Source of the DNA: Coriobacteriaceae bacterium
GTDB lineage: Bacteria > Actinomycetota > Coriobacteriia > Coriobacteriales > UMGS124
Reading direction: 5' to 3'
Length of the DNA: 51,982 nt
Assembly (NCBI GenBank): GCA_019421015.1
Contig: JAHZGC010000003.1
Location: 74,311-126,292, forward strand
Shown here: in pieces, positions 8,675 to 16,060 of the stretch
Numbering within the stretch: the first letter of the stretch is position 1
Layout: each line of letters opens with the position of its first letter
The notes under the pieces: generated by a model
Told to the model about the DNA's origin: nothing
The model's input: only the letters and a program-made list of their open reading frames with translations
The model's database searches: none
Made by a program: the position numbers and the translations under genes

Positions 8675-8816
8675 CATGCATAGTTGAGTTCATACCCCCG
8701 GGCTGAGAAGGGCGGTTTCCAGCAGGGCCCCTCCTGACCCCTTTAGGGGGAGCTTCCCGCCTATGAAGATATCTCCATAATTATTTGCGCAGGTAGAACC
8801 CAATTTTTAGAAATCA

Positions 8817-8832
8817 TACCATCGGGATGGTA
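8817..8832. promoter_or_regulatory. Perfect inverted repeat TACCATC-GG-GATGGTA
   Basis: Two 7-base arms separated by GG, in an AT-richer pocket of the gap before the stress-protein gene. It has the look of a protein-binding site. Confidence 0.4.
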
Positions 8833-8975
8833 TAGAGGAAGACACCCTGGGGCATCATAGGGTCAGCGCAGCGCAGGAGCAAAGCGTCACCTCCTGAGCA
8901 GCCGATAAAATGCATATTCTTATGACCGGGTCTCGTGTCTCCCCTTACACGCAGACGTCTGGTACATCCCCTTTA

Positions 8976-9035
8976 GGCGACGGGTACGACAGTTTCCTCC
9001 CCCTTGGCTGTCGAGTATACCCGTCGCCCCTTTTT
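8976..9035 (+). terminator. Strong bipartite terminator hairpin
   Basis: GGCGACGGGTA (8976-8986) pairs perfectly with TACCCGTCGCC (9018-9028). An inner CGACAG/CTGTCG stem extends it, and CC-TTTTT follows. No protein gene on the plus strand ends just before it, so it either ends a small RNA or acts as an attenuator for the universal stress protein gene. Confidence 0.75.
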
Positions 9036-9229
9036 GTGTATCGGGCCGACGGTAAGGCCCTTGGGGCAGCAGAGACGCCGTCCGGGAGGGCCGTTCCCTC
9101 CCCCATCCGCTCGGCCACCCCTTCTTCCCATCACAGCTGCCGCATGGCCCGCAACCATTGCGGGCATACGGGTCTCAACACGCCGATACCCCATGCGCCG
9201 TGCATGGCTCTATCGAAAGGAGACCGACC

Positions 9230-9721
9230 ATGCAGTTCAAGAGCATCGTCGTGCCCTATGATGGGTCCGACCACTCCAAAGACGCCCTCAAGATCGGCAA
9301 GGGCTTTCTCGACGACGACCCCGAGGCCACGCTTCACGTGATCACCGTCATCGACAGCGAGTTCATCGACCCGCCCACCGACTACGACGGGCTTGGCTAT
9401 GCGGCGGGCATGCCGCTCGGGACCTTTGACATCCAGGAATATCAGGAGCTTTCAAAGCTCGCCCTCGAGCGGGCCAAGGAGAGCCTGACCGAGGGTGCCA
9501 AGGAGGTCTTTGGGGACCTGGCACCCTACGGGAAGCGCCTGGTGCTGGAGCCGGTCACCGACGTCTCGGCCGTCTCGGGCATCAAGGCCTATGTCGACCA
9601 ACACCACTGCGACCTGGTCATCATCGGCCGGCGCGGCCTCGGCAAGATCCGCAGCCTGCTCGGCAGTGTGAGCACCGGGGTGCTCCACGAGGTGGACGTG
9701 CCGGTGCTCACGGTGAAGTAG
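9230..9721 (+). CDS. Universal stress protein (UspA family)
   Basis: A single-domain, 163-residue Usp protein, ATG 9230 behind AAAGGAG. It begins FKSIVVPYDGSDHSKDAL, the family's first strand and its Asp. The ATP-binding loop near the C-terminus is GRRGLGKIRSLLGS (133-146), so it is likely an ATP-binding member that acts as a cytosolic stress or dormancy factor. It sits behind an unusually long leader with palindromes and a terminator, which suggests conditional expression. Confidence 0.93.
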   Translation: MQFKSIVVPYDGSDHSKDALKIGKGFLDDDPEATLHVITVIDSEFIDPPTDYDGLGYAAGMPLGTFDIQEYQELSKLALERAKESLTEGAKEVFGDLAPYGKRLVLEPVTDVSAVSGIKAYVDQHHCDLVIIGRRGLGKIRSLLGSVSTGVLHEVDVPVLTVK

Positions 9722-9828
9722 GTGCCACCAAAAAAGGGCGCTGCGGGGATCGGCGGTGTTCGCCATGGGAGCGCCGTGGTATCGTGCGCGAGGCATAAGA
9801 AGCCGCCGACCCCATACAAGGAGACTCC

Positions 9829-10110
9829 ATGAGCGAACCGAACGCCGCCCCCGACCGCGACCTGCGCCCCGGCGACATCGTGCGCAACTTCAAACGCGAG
9901 ACCGTAGTCGATGGCAGCCAGCGCTACCTCTACCGCATCGTGGCCTTTGCGCGCCACACCGAGACCGACGAGGAACTCGTGGTCTACGAGGCTCTCTACC
10001 CGCCGTTCGGCATCTGGTGCCGCCCGCGCGCAATGTTCGAAGGGGAGGTCGACCGCGAGAAGTACCCCGAGATCCGGCAGCGCTGGCGGTTCGAGAAGGT
10101 CGAGGGGTAG
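9829..10110 (+). CDS. DUF1653 domain protein
   Basis: A 93-residue protein with ATG 9829 behind AAGGAG. The core LRPGDIVRNFKRE...YLYRIVAFARHTETDEELVVYEALY...WCRPRAMF is the compact beta-rich DUF1653 fold, residues 12-72. The role of the family is unknown; members are small cytosolic proteins found in many bacteria. It is monocistronic and converges with the exported reductase gene. Confidence 0.85.
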   Translation: MSEPNAAPDRDLRPGDIVRNFKRETVVDGSQRYLYRIVAFARHTETDEELVVYEALYPPFGIWCRPRAMFEGEVDREKYPEIRQRWRFEKVEG

Positions 10111-10157
10111 CAGGGCGCACGTAGGGTGCGGCCGCGAGCTGGCCGGGGACATAAAAG

Positions 10158-10197
10158 CGAAGGGCTCGGCCACCCCAATGGGTAGCCGAGCTCTTCG
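10158..10197 (-). terminator. Terminator between convergent genes
   Basis: CGAAGGGCTCGGC (10158-10170) pairs with GCCGAGCTCTTCG (10185-10197). Read on the minus strand the stem is followed by CTTTTATG, so it probably ends the exported-reductase transcript. The plus side has no T run. Confidence 0.65.
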
Positions 10198-10240
10198 TGT
10201 GCAGTCCGTACAAACGGCAGCGTAGGCCCTTGGAGTGTCC

Positions 10241-11695
10241 CTACGCCATCGCGGCCGCGGCGGCCTTCTGGCCGGCGTTGATGCCCATGACCACGATGTC
10301 GCACACGGCGTTGCCGCCCAGGCGGTTGTCGCCGTGGATGCCGCCCGTGACCTCGCCGGCGGCGTAGAGGCCGGGGACCTTCTCGCCGCGGATGGTGAGG
10401 GCCTGGGAGTCGCCGTCGACGTAGACGCCGCCCATGCAGTGGTGGATGCCCGGCGAGCAGGGGATCGCGTAGAAGGGCGCGGTCTCGAGCGGCTCCTTGA
10501 GGCCGGTGGTGCGGCCGAAGGGGTCGCCCTCGCCGCCGGCGGCCACGGCGGCGTTGTAGGCGTCGAGGGTGGCCTGGAGGGCGGCCTCGTCGAGGCCCAG
10601 CGCCGCGCAGAGGTCCCCCAGGGTCTCGCCCTTGACGCTCATCTCGCGGTTCTCGTAGTTGGCGCAGACCTTGTTGGCGTCGAAGAGGGCCTGGTCGTAG
10701 AGCACCCACACCTTGCCGTCGGGCTGGGCGAGCTCGGCCTGGGACACCACGTCGCGGGTGCCCATCTCGTTGGTGAAGCGCTCGCCGTTCGCGTTCACGA
10801 GGATGCCGCCGCCACCGCGCACGGCCTCGCCGATGAGGGCGCCGGTCTCCTGGAACACGGTGGGGTGGATCTGGATCTGGTCCATCTGGATCAGGTTGGC
10901 GCCGGCCGCCTGGGCCATGGCCATGCCGTCGCCCTGCACGCCGGGGGCGTTGGTGGTCACGAACTCGGCCAGGTCGGGGCGGTACATCGAGATCATGTCG
11001 AAGTTATGGCCAAAGCCGCCGGTGGCCAGGACCACGGCCTTGGCCTCGTAGGTGGCGAGATTGCCGTCCTTGTCCTCCACCACGACGCCGCACACGGCGC
11101 CGTCGCTCACCACGAGCTCGCGGGCCGGGGTCTCGTAGACGATCTCGATGCCGGCGGCCTCAACGGCGGCCTCGAGGGCGGGCACCAGGTTGGCGCCGAC
11201 GGCGGTCTTGTCGGCCGGGCGGTGGCAGCGGGCCACGCTGGCGCCGGCCATGCTCGTGACGTCCGAGAGCTCCAGGCCGTGGGCCGCCACCCAGTCGACG
11301 GCGGCCGCGGAGCCGGAGCAGAGCTGCTCGACGAGGGCCACGTTGTTCTTGTTGTGGCCGCCGGCCACGGTGTCGGAGATGAAGAGCTCCACCGAGTCCT
11401 CGATGCCGGCGTCCTTCTGGTACCGGGTGTAGGCGGCGTTCATGCCGGAGGACGAGTAGCTCGTGTTGCCGCCGCAGATGGCCATGGACTCGAAGACGAC
11501 CACGCTCTCGGCGCCCGCCTCCTTGGCGGCGATGGCGGCGCACATGCCGGCACCGCCGGCACCCAGCACGATGACGTCGTGGGAGCCGGCCACGGCGGCC
11601 TCGTCGGCCACGGCGGCGGAGGCGCCGAGGGCGGCCACGGCCGCAGCGGCGGCGCCGGCGGCCACGAACTGGCGGCGGTTCATTGCAAGGGACAT
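10241..11695 (-). CDS. Tat-exported flavoprotein enoate reductase (fumarate/urocanate reductase family)
   Basis: FAD protein of 484 residues that adds a hydride and a proton across an activated C=C bond outside the membrane. ATG 11695 follows AGAAGGAG. The Tat signal is MNRRQFVAAG, mature after ASAAVADE. The FAD motif is VIVLGAGGAG (41-50). Every active-site residue of the Shewanella flavocytochrome c3 fumarate reductase has a counterpart at the same spacing: His277 (HPT), Glu290 and Arg293 (GEAVRG), Arg314 (GTRD), His418 (GIHH) and Arg458 (DNRLGG). No haem or FMN-binding domain is fused, so electrons must come from a partner not seen here. It lies 226 bases after the M28-like hydrolase gene, same strand. 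The substrate is unknown. Confidence 0.9.
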   Translation of the reverse strand: MSLAMNRRQFVAAGAAAAAVAALGASAAVADEAAVAGSHDVIVLGAGGAGMCAAIAAKEAGAESVVVFESMAICGGNTSYSSSGMNAAYTRYQKDAGIEDSVELFISDTVAGGHNKNNVALVEQLCSGSAAAVDWVAAHGLELSDVTSMAGASVARCHRPADKTAVGANLVPALEAAVEAAGIEIVYETPARELVVSDGAVCGVVVEDKDGNLATYEAKAVVLATGGFGHNFDMISMYRPDLAEFVTTNAPGVQGDGMAMAQAAGANLIQMDQIQIHPTVFQETGALIGEAVRGGGGILVNANGERFTNEMGTRDVVSQAELAQPDGKVWVLYDQALFDANKVCANYENREMSVKGETLGDLCAALGLDEAALQATLDAYNAAVAAGGEGDPFGRTTGLKEPLETAPFYAIPCSPGIHHCMGGVYVDGDSQALTIRGEKVPGLYAAGEVTGGIHGDNRLGGNAVCDIVVMGINAGQKAAAAAMA

Positions 11696-11790
11696 GGGGT
11701 TCTCCTTCTGAGTTGAAACGGATGACTTGATGCAGCTCGCACGTTGCAGCGGGAACTTTTGGGCGCACCGGCGCGAGACGGTTCGGGAAC

Positions 11791-11903
11791 GCCCCGGCAG
11801 GTCATGGCACAGACGGCCTGCCGGGGCACCGCCCCGCTGCGGCGGACCCATCAAGGGTTGAGGGGGATGGGGCGCGAAGGGCGTTGGGGAACGACCTTCG
11901 CGC
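11791..11903. other. Two hairpins between the hydrolase and reductase genes
   Basis: GCCCCGGCAGG/CCTGCCGGGGC (11791-11801 and 11817-11827) and GCGCGAAGG/CCTTCGCGC (11872-11880 and 11895-11903) are strong stems without T runs. They may stabilise or process an mRNA joining the two genes and allow different levels of each product, or they may be weak terminators. Confidence 0.45.
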
Positions 11904-11921
11904 TAGGGGACGAGCGAAGGT

Positions 11922-13895
11922 TTACGCCTGGGCGCGGAGCTTCTCCACGACCTTCTCGGCGAACTTGACCACGGCGAGCCACTCCTCGCCCTCGGGGATC
12001 TCGAGCGCTACGAACATCGAGCTGCCGTCGCCGGTGCCGTCGGAGCCGGTGAAGTCGGCGTCAAAGTTGTAGTCGCCGGCCAGGGCCTTGGCGTTGCGGA
12101 TCGTCTCGAGCTCGAGGCGCTTGGCGGCCGTCTCATACTCGCCCTTGACGCAGTGGGTGAAGATGTTGCTCACGTTCTTGATCATGCCCTCGACCGTGCG
12201 GTCGTCCACAATGCCCGTCTTGTTCTCGCCCAGATTGCGGATGGCGGTGTTGAGGTTGGACCAGCAGATGTCGTAGACGATGGAGGGGGTGTCCATCATG
12301 TTGGCCACAACCTGGGTCCAGGTGTACACCTCGTCGCGGAACTTCTTCTCGCCCCAGTACTCGATGCCGGTGGCCTCCTGGGTGTTGGTGCCGGTCCAGG
12401 AACCGGCCTGGCCAATCACGGCCTTGCCGAGCTTGTGGGTCGAGGCCTGGACGGCGCGCACAAGGCCCTTGTACTTGCCCGAGTTGCCGGGGCGGCCGTC
12501 GATCTTGATGTCGGCGCGCTCCATCTCGGAGTCGATGGCGGCCTGGATGAGCACATCGGTGCACCAGTCGTTGTCGTCGGCCTTCATGAAGGTGAGGTTG
12601 GGCAGGTTGTTAGGTACCATGTCGCCGGTCTCGGGGTCCCACTTGCCACCCATGGAGCCCATGTGCTCGATGCCCACGGTGACGCTCACCTTGTCGACGA
12701 CCTCGGGGAAGACCTGGTAGGGGTCGTTGGCGAAGTTGCCGGTCTCAAAGCCCTCGATGAAGTGGCGGGTGTCGACACAGGCCACGAGGGTCTTGTTGCG
12801 CTGCTCCTGGGGGATCTGGCTGAAGTAGTGGAAGATGCCGAGGGTACCGAGGGCACCGTTGTCCTGCACCAGGTTCATGGCGTCAGAGTGCGAGTTGACA
12901 GTGATGTACTCGTCGGCGTCGGTGCCGTAGTTCTTGCCCGGGAGGAAGTACAGGAAGTTCCAGTTGTCGACGACCGTGAAGGTGGCCTCCATGCCCATGG
13001 TGGCCTCCTTGCCGGCGGCCGCGGCCTCCTCCACGATCTGAGCGGTCTTGTTGTCGACCACGAGCACGGGACCGGGGTTGCGCACCTTCTGACGGTCGAT
13101 GAGCGTGAACACCTGGGTCCACGGCAGGGCCGAGAGGATGATGGTGCCCACGGCACCGCCCTTGAGCGAGTACTGGTTCATGTTGCCCCACTGGCCAAAG
13201 TCCCAGCGGCCCACCCAGTCGCAGTTGAACTCGGGCTGGCAGATCTCGAGCAGGCCGGCTTCCATCGGGGGGTCGGAGCGGTAGTTGGTGTCGGTGATGA
13301 CGTAGGTGCCCATGAAGGACTCGGTATAGGGAGGCTCGGGGAAGGGAGCCGGCTTCATGACGACGATCTTGCCCTCGAAGGCGCCGTCCTCGGGCTCGCC
13401 GTCGGCCATGTCCCAGATGCACATCTCGGCCGTGATGCCCTCGGCAGGCATGTCGGCGCCGCAGAGCTGCACGTGGGTGGCCACGGGGATGTTCTCGCCG
13501 TCGATCTTAATCCACTGCATCTCGTCGTGGCGCTCGGGCCAGTCCTCGCAGAGGTAGGACTCGAAGTCGAAGTGGTGCTCGAGGATGTCGACGCAGCCGT
13601 ACTCGGTGAGCTTGTCCTTGATGAAGTTTAGATACTCGTCGTAGTGGGTGTAGCCGGGGTACAGCGGGTCGCAGGTGTTCTTGTACTCGTGCCACTCGCG
13701 GCCGAGCTCGGCGGGCATGGCCAGCGACGGGTCGATCTTGCCGTCGGCGGTGGTGGAGCCGTTCACGAGAAGGGGGGTGCCTTCGGCCACCTCCTCGGCC
13801 TGGGCGGCCACGGGGGCGGTCAGGGCAGCGACGGCACCCAAGCCGGCGGCCACAGCGGCGCTTGCACCTACGAAGTTCCTGCGGGTCATATTCAT
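11922..13895 (-). CDS. Tat-exported M28-like hydrolase with altered metal site
   Basis: A 657-residue exported protein; ATG 13895 behind AAGGAGG. The Tat signal is TRRNFVGASA, cleaved near AQAEE. The middle (about 130-310) resembles a protease-associated insert. The region from 325 fits the M28 aminopeptidase fold: HSD at 336-338 and QDNG with Asp345 match the first metal ligands. The usual catalytic Glu-Glu pair is replaced by DTRH (375-378), and the later metal ligand may be Glu410 in GIEHMG. It may therefore be a metal-dependent hydrolase with changed chemistry, or a binding protein. It forms a likely operon with the exported reductase and faces LuxR regulator 1. No closer family name is possible from sequence alone. 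Confidence 0.7.
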   Translation of the reverse strand: MNMTRRNFVGASAAVAAGLGAVAALTAPVAAQAEEVAEGTPLLVNGSTTADGKIDPSLAMPAELGREWHEYKNTCDPLYPGYTHYDEYLNFIKDKLTEYGCVDILEHHFDFESYLCEDWPERHDEMQWIKIDGENIPVATHVQLCGADMPAEGITAEMCIWDMADGEPEDGAFEGKIVVMKPAPFPEPPYTESFMGTYVITDTNYRSDPPMEAGLLEICQPEFNCDWVGRWDFGQWGNMNQYSLKGGAVGTIILSALPWTQVFTLIDRQKVRNPGPVLVVDNKTAQIVEEAAAAGKEATMGMEATFTVVDNWNFLYFLPGKNYGTDADEYITVNSHSDAMNLVQDNGALGTLGIFHYFSQIPQEQRNKTLVACVDTRHFIEGFETGNFANDPYQVFPEVVDKVSVTVGIEHMGSMGGKWDPETGDMVPNNLPNLTFMKADDNDWCTDVLIQAAIDSEMERADIKIDGRPGNSGKYKGLVRAVQASTHKLGKAVIGQAGSWTGTNTQEATGIEYWGEKKFRDEVYTWTQVVANMMDTPSIVYDICWSNLNTAIRNLGENKTGIVDDRTVEGMIKNVSNIFTHCVKGEYETAAKRLELETIRNAKALAGDYNFDADFTGSDGTGDGSSMFVALEIPEGEEWLAVVKFAEKVVEKLRAQA

Positions 13896-14058
13896 GGAAC
13901 AACCTCCTTATATGTGTGCACGGGGAGCCGTGCACGTATCCGGGATGTCTCCAGACGGCCCGGGGCTCCTCCTGCCCCGTCCGGCTGCGACGTGGCCCAT
14001 CTTGGCCCGAACGCCCCAGGGCAGTCCTCACATAAAGGGGGTACATCGGGCGCATCCT

Positions 14059-14096
14059 TGTCGCGAAGCGGGGACTCTTGTATGTCGCAAAGTGGG
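14059..14096. promoter_or_regulatory. Direct repeat TGTCGCRAAGYGGG in the divergent promoter region
   Basis: TGTCGCGAAGCGGG (14059-14072) and TGTCGCAAAGTGGG (14083-14096) match at 12 of 14 bases with a 24-base period. They lie between the hydrolase gene and LuxR regulator 1, where a shared operator is expected. A GCAGGTAGAT motif follows at 14113-14122. Confidence 0.4.
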
Positions 14097-14217
14097 TTAA
14101 TTTAGCGTTTACGCAGGTAGATGCCGTATCGGCGAATGGGGGTGCCGTGGGACTGCGCGCAAGATTGCGCTATCCTTACAGCCGTGGGGCCGAGTTGTCG
14201 TTAAGGGGGACAGGTTC

Positions 14218-15648
14218 ATGGGGCAGCGCGTGGCGCTCATCGTGGGGTTGGCACTGTGGTTCCCGCTGCTGCGTGGGGAGTTCTTCACCCCCTATTTCTC
14301 GTGGCCCGTCGAAGGGCCGCTGCCGACCATCGCCTTTAACGTCGTTACGATTTGCGTCGCCTTGGCGATGCTGTTCGCCCAAGAAAGGACCGAACGCCTA
14401 CTTAGGGAACATCCCGAGCTCGTGACGGCCTGCTCGCTTGCCTGCGCCGGGCTGCTGCTTCCCTTTGCAGTCTCATCTCCCAGCCTCCCCGTCTTGATCG
14501 GTGCCGTCGTGACGACCGCGGCATCGTTCTGCCTTCTGGCAGGCGGCTGGGGCACGGTCTGCTTTTCGCTCCACCAAGACAATTTGAGGGGTGTGTTGTT
14601 CGACATAGCGGCCGCCTACGCATTGAGCTACTTCACCATGCTCCCGGGAATTGCGGGGGCACTCCCCGGGGCGCTCAGAGCCCTTTGCGCGACGGGGTCG
14701 GGCATAGCGTTTTACCTGTCGGTTGTTACTGGATCGCTTCGGGCACCCTTGCCCCGGCCTGTTCCTCCTGGAACTCACCGTCCCCTCTTTCGCGATATGG
14801 CAATCATCGTGACCATGTACTTTGTGGTGGAGCTTATCTCGGCCGTCCTCGTGGGGATCTTCATCCCTGCCGGCCACCCTGGCTCGGCAAGCCCTTGGCG
14901 CTCCTGGATCTCGTTGGCCTCGGCGGTGATACTCGTTTTGCTCTGGCTGCCCCGCAAAAAGGCCTTACCGCCTGCCGTGCCCATGTTTTTTGGCATGGCC
15001 GTAATCCTGGTTGGCAGCCTCCTGCTCATGTCAAACATCGATCCGTTGGTCGACTTTGGCACGCACGTGCTCACCTGCGGTCGGCGCCTGTGCTGGACGC
15101 TGCTGTGGATGCAGCTGCTCAACGCCTGCTATACGACTCCCCTGCATCCGGCTGCGGCGGTCGGCGGCCTCTTTCCCCTTGCGTTCATGGCGGCGCGCAT
15201 CCCCGTGAACGTACTGCGCATCGTGGACCCGGCCCGCTTCATGGCCCCCGAGGGCATCTATGCGACCTCGCTCGTGCTCTCGCTCCTGCTCATCGCGAGC
15301 GCATTGGCACTGGCATGGCTCGAGGCCCTGCGTTCACGCGAGGCTTTGCGGGCAGACCCCGTATCCCCGGCACAGCTCGACTCCGAGTCGCTGCGCGGAC
15401 AGGTGGCAGCGGAGCTGGCGACCTCGTGCAATCTGACCGAACGGGAGCAGGCGGTCCTCGGGCTGCTTTCGCGCGGCTACACCGTAAAGCGCATTGCCGA
15501 CGAGCTTTGTGTGTCCGACAACACCGTACGCGCCCACACCAAGGCAATCTATCGCAAGGTCGGGTGCCACTCCAAACAGGAGCTCGTAGACCTGGTCGAG
15601 ACGCGCATGGGCACAGCAAAAAACGGGATCCCGGGTGAAGGGCGCTGA
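14218..15648 (+). CDS. LuxR-type regulator with polytopic membrane domain (regulator 1)
   Basis: A 476-residue protein, ATG 14218 behind AAGGGGGA. About 12 hydrophobic segments fill residues 1-385. A short linker leads to a C-terminal LuxR helix-turn-helix (LTEREQAVLGLLSRGYTVKR and VSDNTVRAHTKAIYRKVGC). Such membrane-integral LuxR regulators are a hallmark of Coriobacteriia and are thought to sense a small molecule and switch on neighbouring genes. It is divergent from the hydrolase/reductase pair, its most likely target. Whether the membrane part also transports is unknown. TATCCT at 14171 is a possible -10 box. Confidence 0.88.
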   Translation: MGQRVALIVGLALWFPLLRGEFFTPYFSWPVEGPLPTIAFNVVTICVALAMLFAQERTERLLREHPELVTACSLACAGLLLPFAVSSPSLPVLIGAVVTTAASFCLLAGGWGTVCFSLHQDNLRGVLFDIAAAYALSYFTMLPGIAGALPGALRALCATGSGIAFYLSVVTGSLRAPLPRPVPPGTHRPLFRDMAIIVTMYFVVELISAVLVGIFIPAGHPGSASPWRSWISLASAVILVLLWLPRKKALPPAVPMFFGMAVILVGSLLLMSNIDPLVDFGTHVLTCGRRLCWTLLWMQLLNACYTTPLHPAAAVGGLFPLAFMAARIPVNVLRIVDPARFMAPEGIYATSLVLSLLLIASALALAWLEALRSREALRADPVSPAQLDSESLRGQVAAELATSCNLTEREQAVLGLLSRGYTVKRIADELCVSDNTVRAHTKAIYRKVGCHSKQELVDLVETRMGTAKNGIPGEGR

Positions 15649-15741
15649 AATCGGACTCGCCGCCGTCTTTCAGGATCGTCTCCCAAAAAGCGTTGCGCGA
15701 TCTTTTGCACTCGAGGCCATCTCCCAAATCCCAGGGTCGTT

Positions 15742-15945
15742 CCGCATAATCAGAGTTCTGGATAGGCGCGCAAGCCCCCAATGGGCTCCGATGTTCTCCC
15801 CTCGCCTACAAGCCAGAGAGACCCGACGGCCGATACCCCTCTTGAACTGCGGTTTTTCTAACTCCTCGTTTACCGAGAGCGTGACAACCGACCCCCGGGG
15901 CCGACTACCGTGCTCGTCCGCCTATCCAGAACCCTGATTATGCGG
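15742..15945. repeat. 204-bp segment with 27-bp terminal inverted repeats
   Basis: The left arm (15742-15768) starts CCGCATAATCAG and ends TCTGGATAGGCG. The right arm (15919-15945) is its reverse complement at 26 of 27 positions. The 150 bases between them hold no gene, and no clear target duplication flanks the arms. It lies between LuxR regulator 1 and the MATE pump, whose start is 115 bases further. The two readings are an invertible promoter (phase switch) and a MITE remnant. Confidence 0.75.
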
Positions 15946-16060
15946 CGGTATCTCCGATTTTGCCGCGCGCCGCAAAACGGTTGCGCGAATATGTCTCGAT
16001 GGTCGATGATTGATGCCAAGACAACCGCGACGCGAGGAGAACACGAGGAGGGAGCAGGCG

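Larger units (their letters stand above)
8675..9229 (+). other. Long non-coding gap before the stress-protein gene; possible leader or small RNA
   Basis: No credible protein gene is seen here. The stretch holds a second palindrome (8817-8832), a GCAGGTAGAA motif (8789-8798), several short stem-loops (for example GACCCC/GGGG near 8740) and a strong terminator (8976-9035). The content suggests a transcribed structured RNA that ends at 9035, about 195 bases before the downstream ATG. I could not match it to TPP, cobalamin, SRP, 6S, tmRNA or RNase P consensus. Confidence 0.4.

Noticed and set aside
8697..8765. TPP riboswitch-like stretch (GGGCTGAGAAG and CCTGACCCC)
   Set aside because: The second half of the consensus (GCGTAGGGA region) is missing and no thiamine gene follows.
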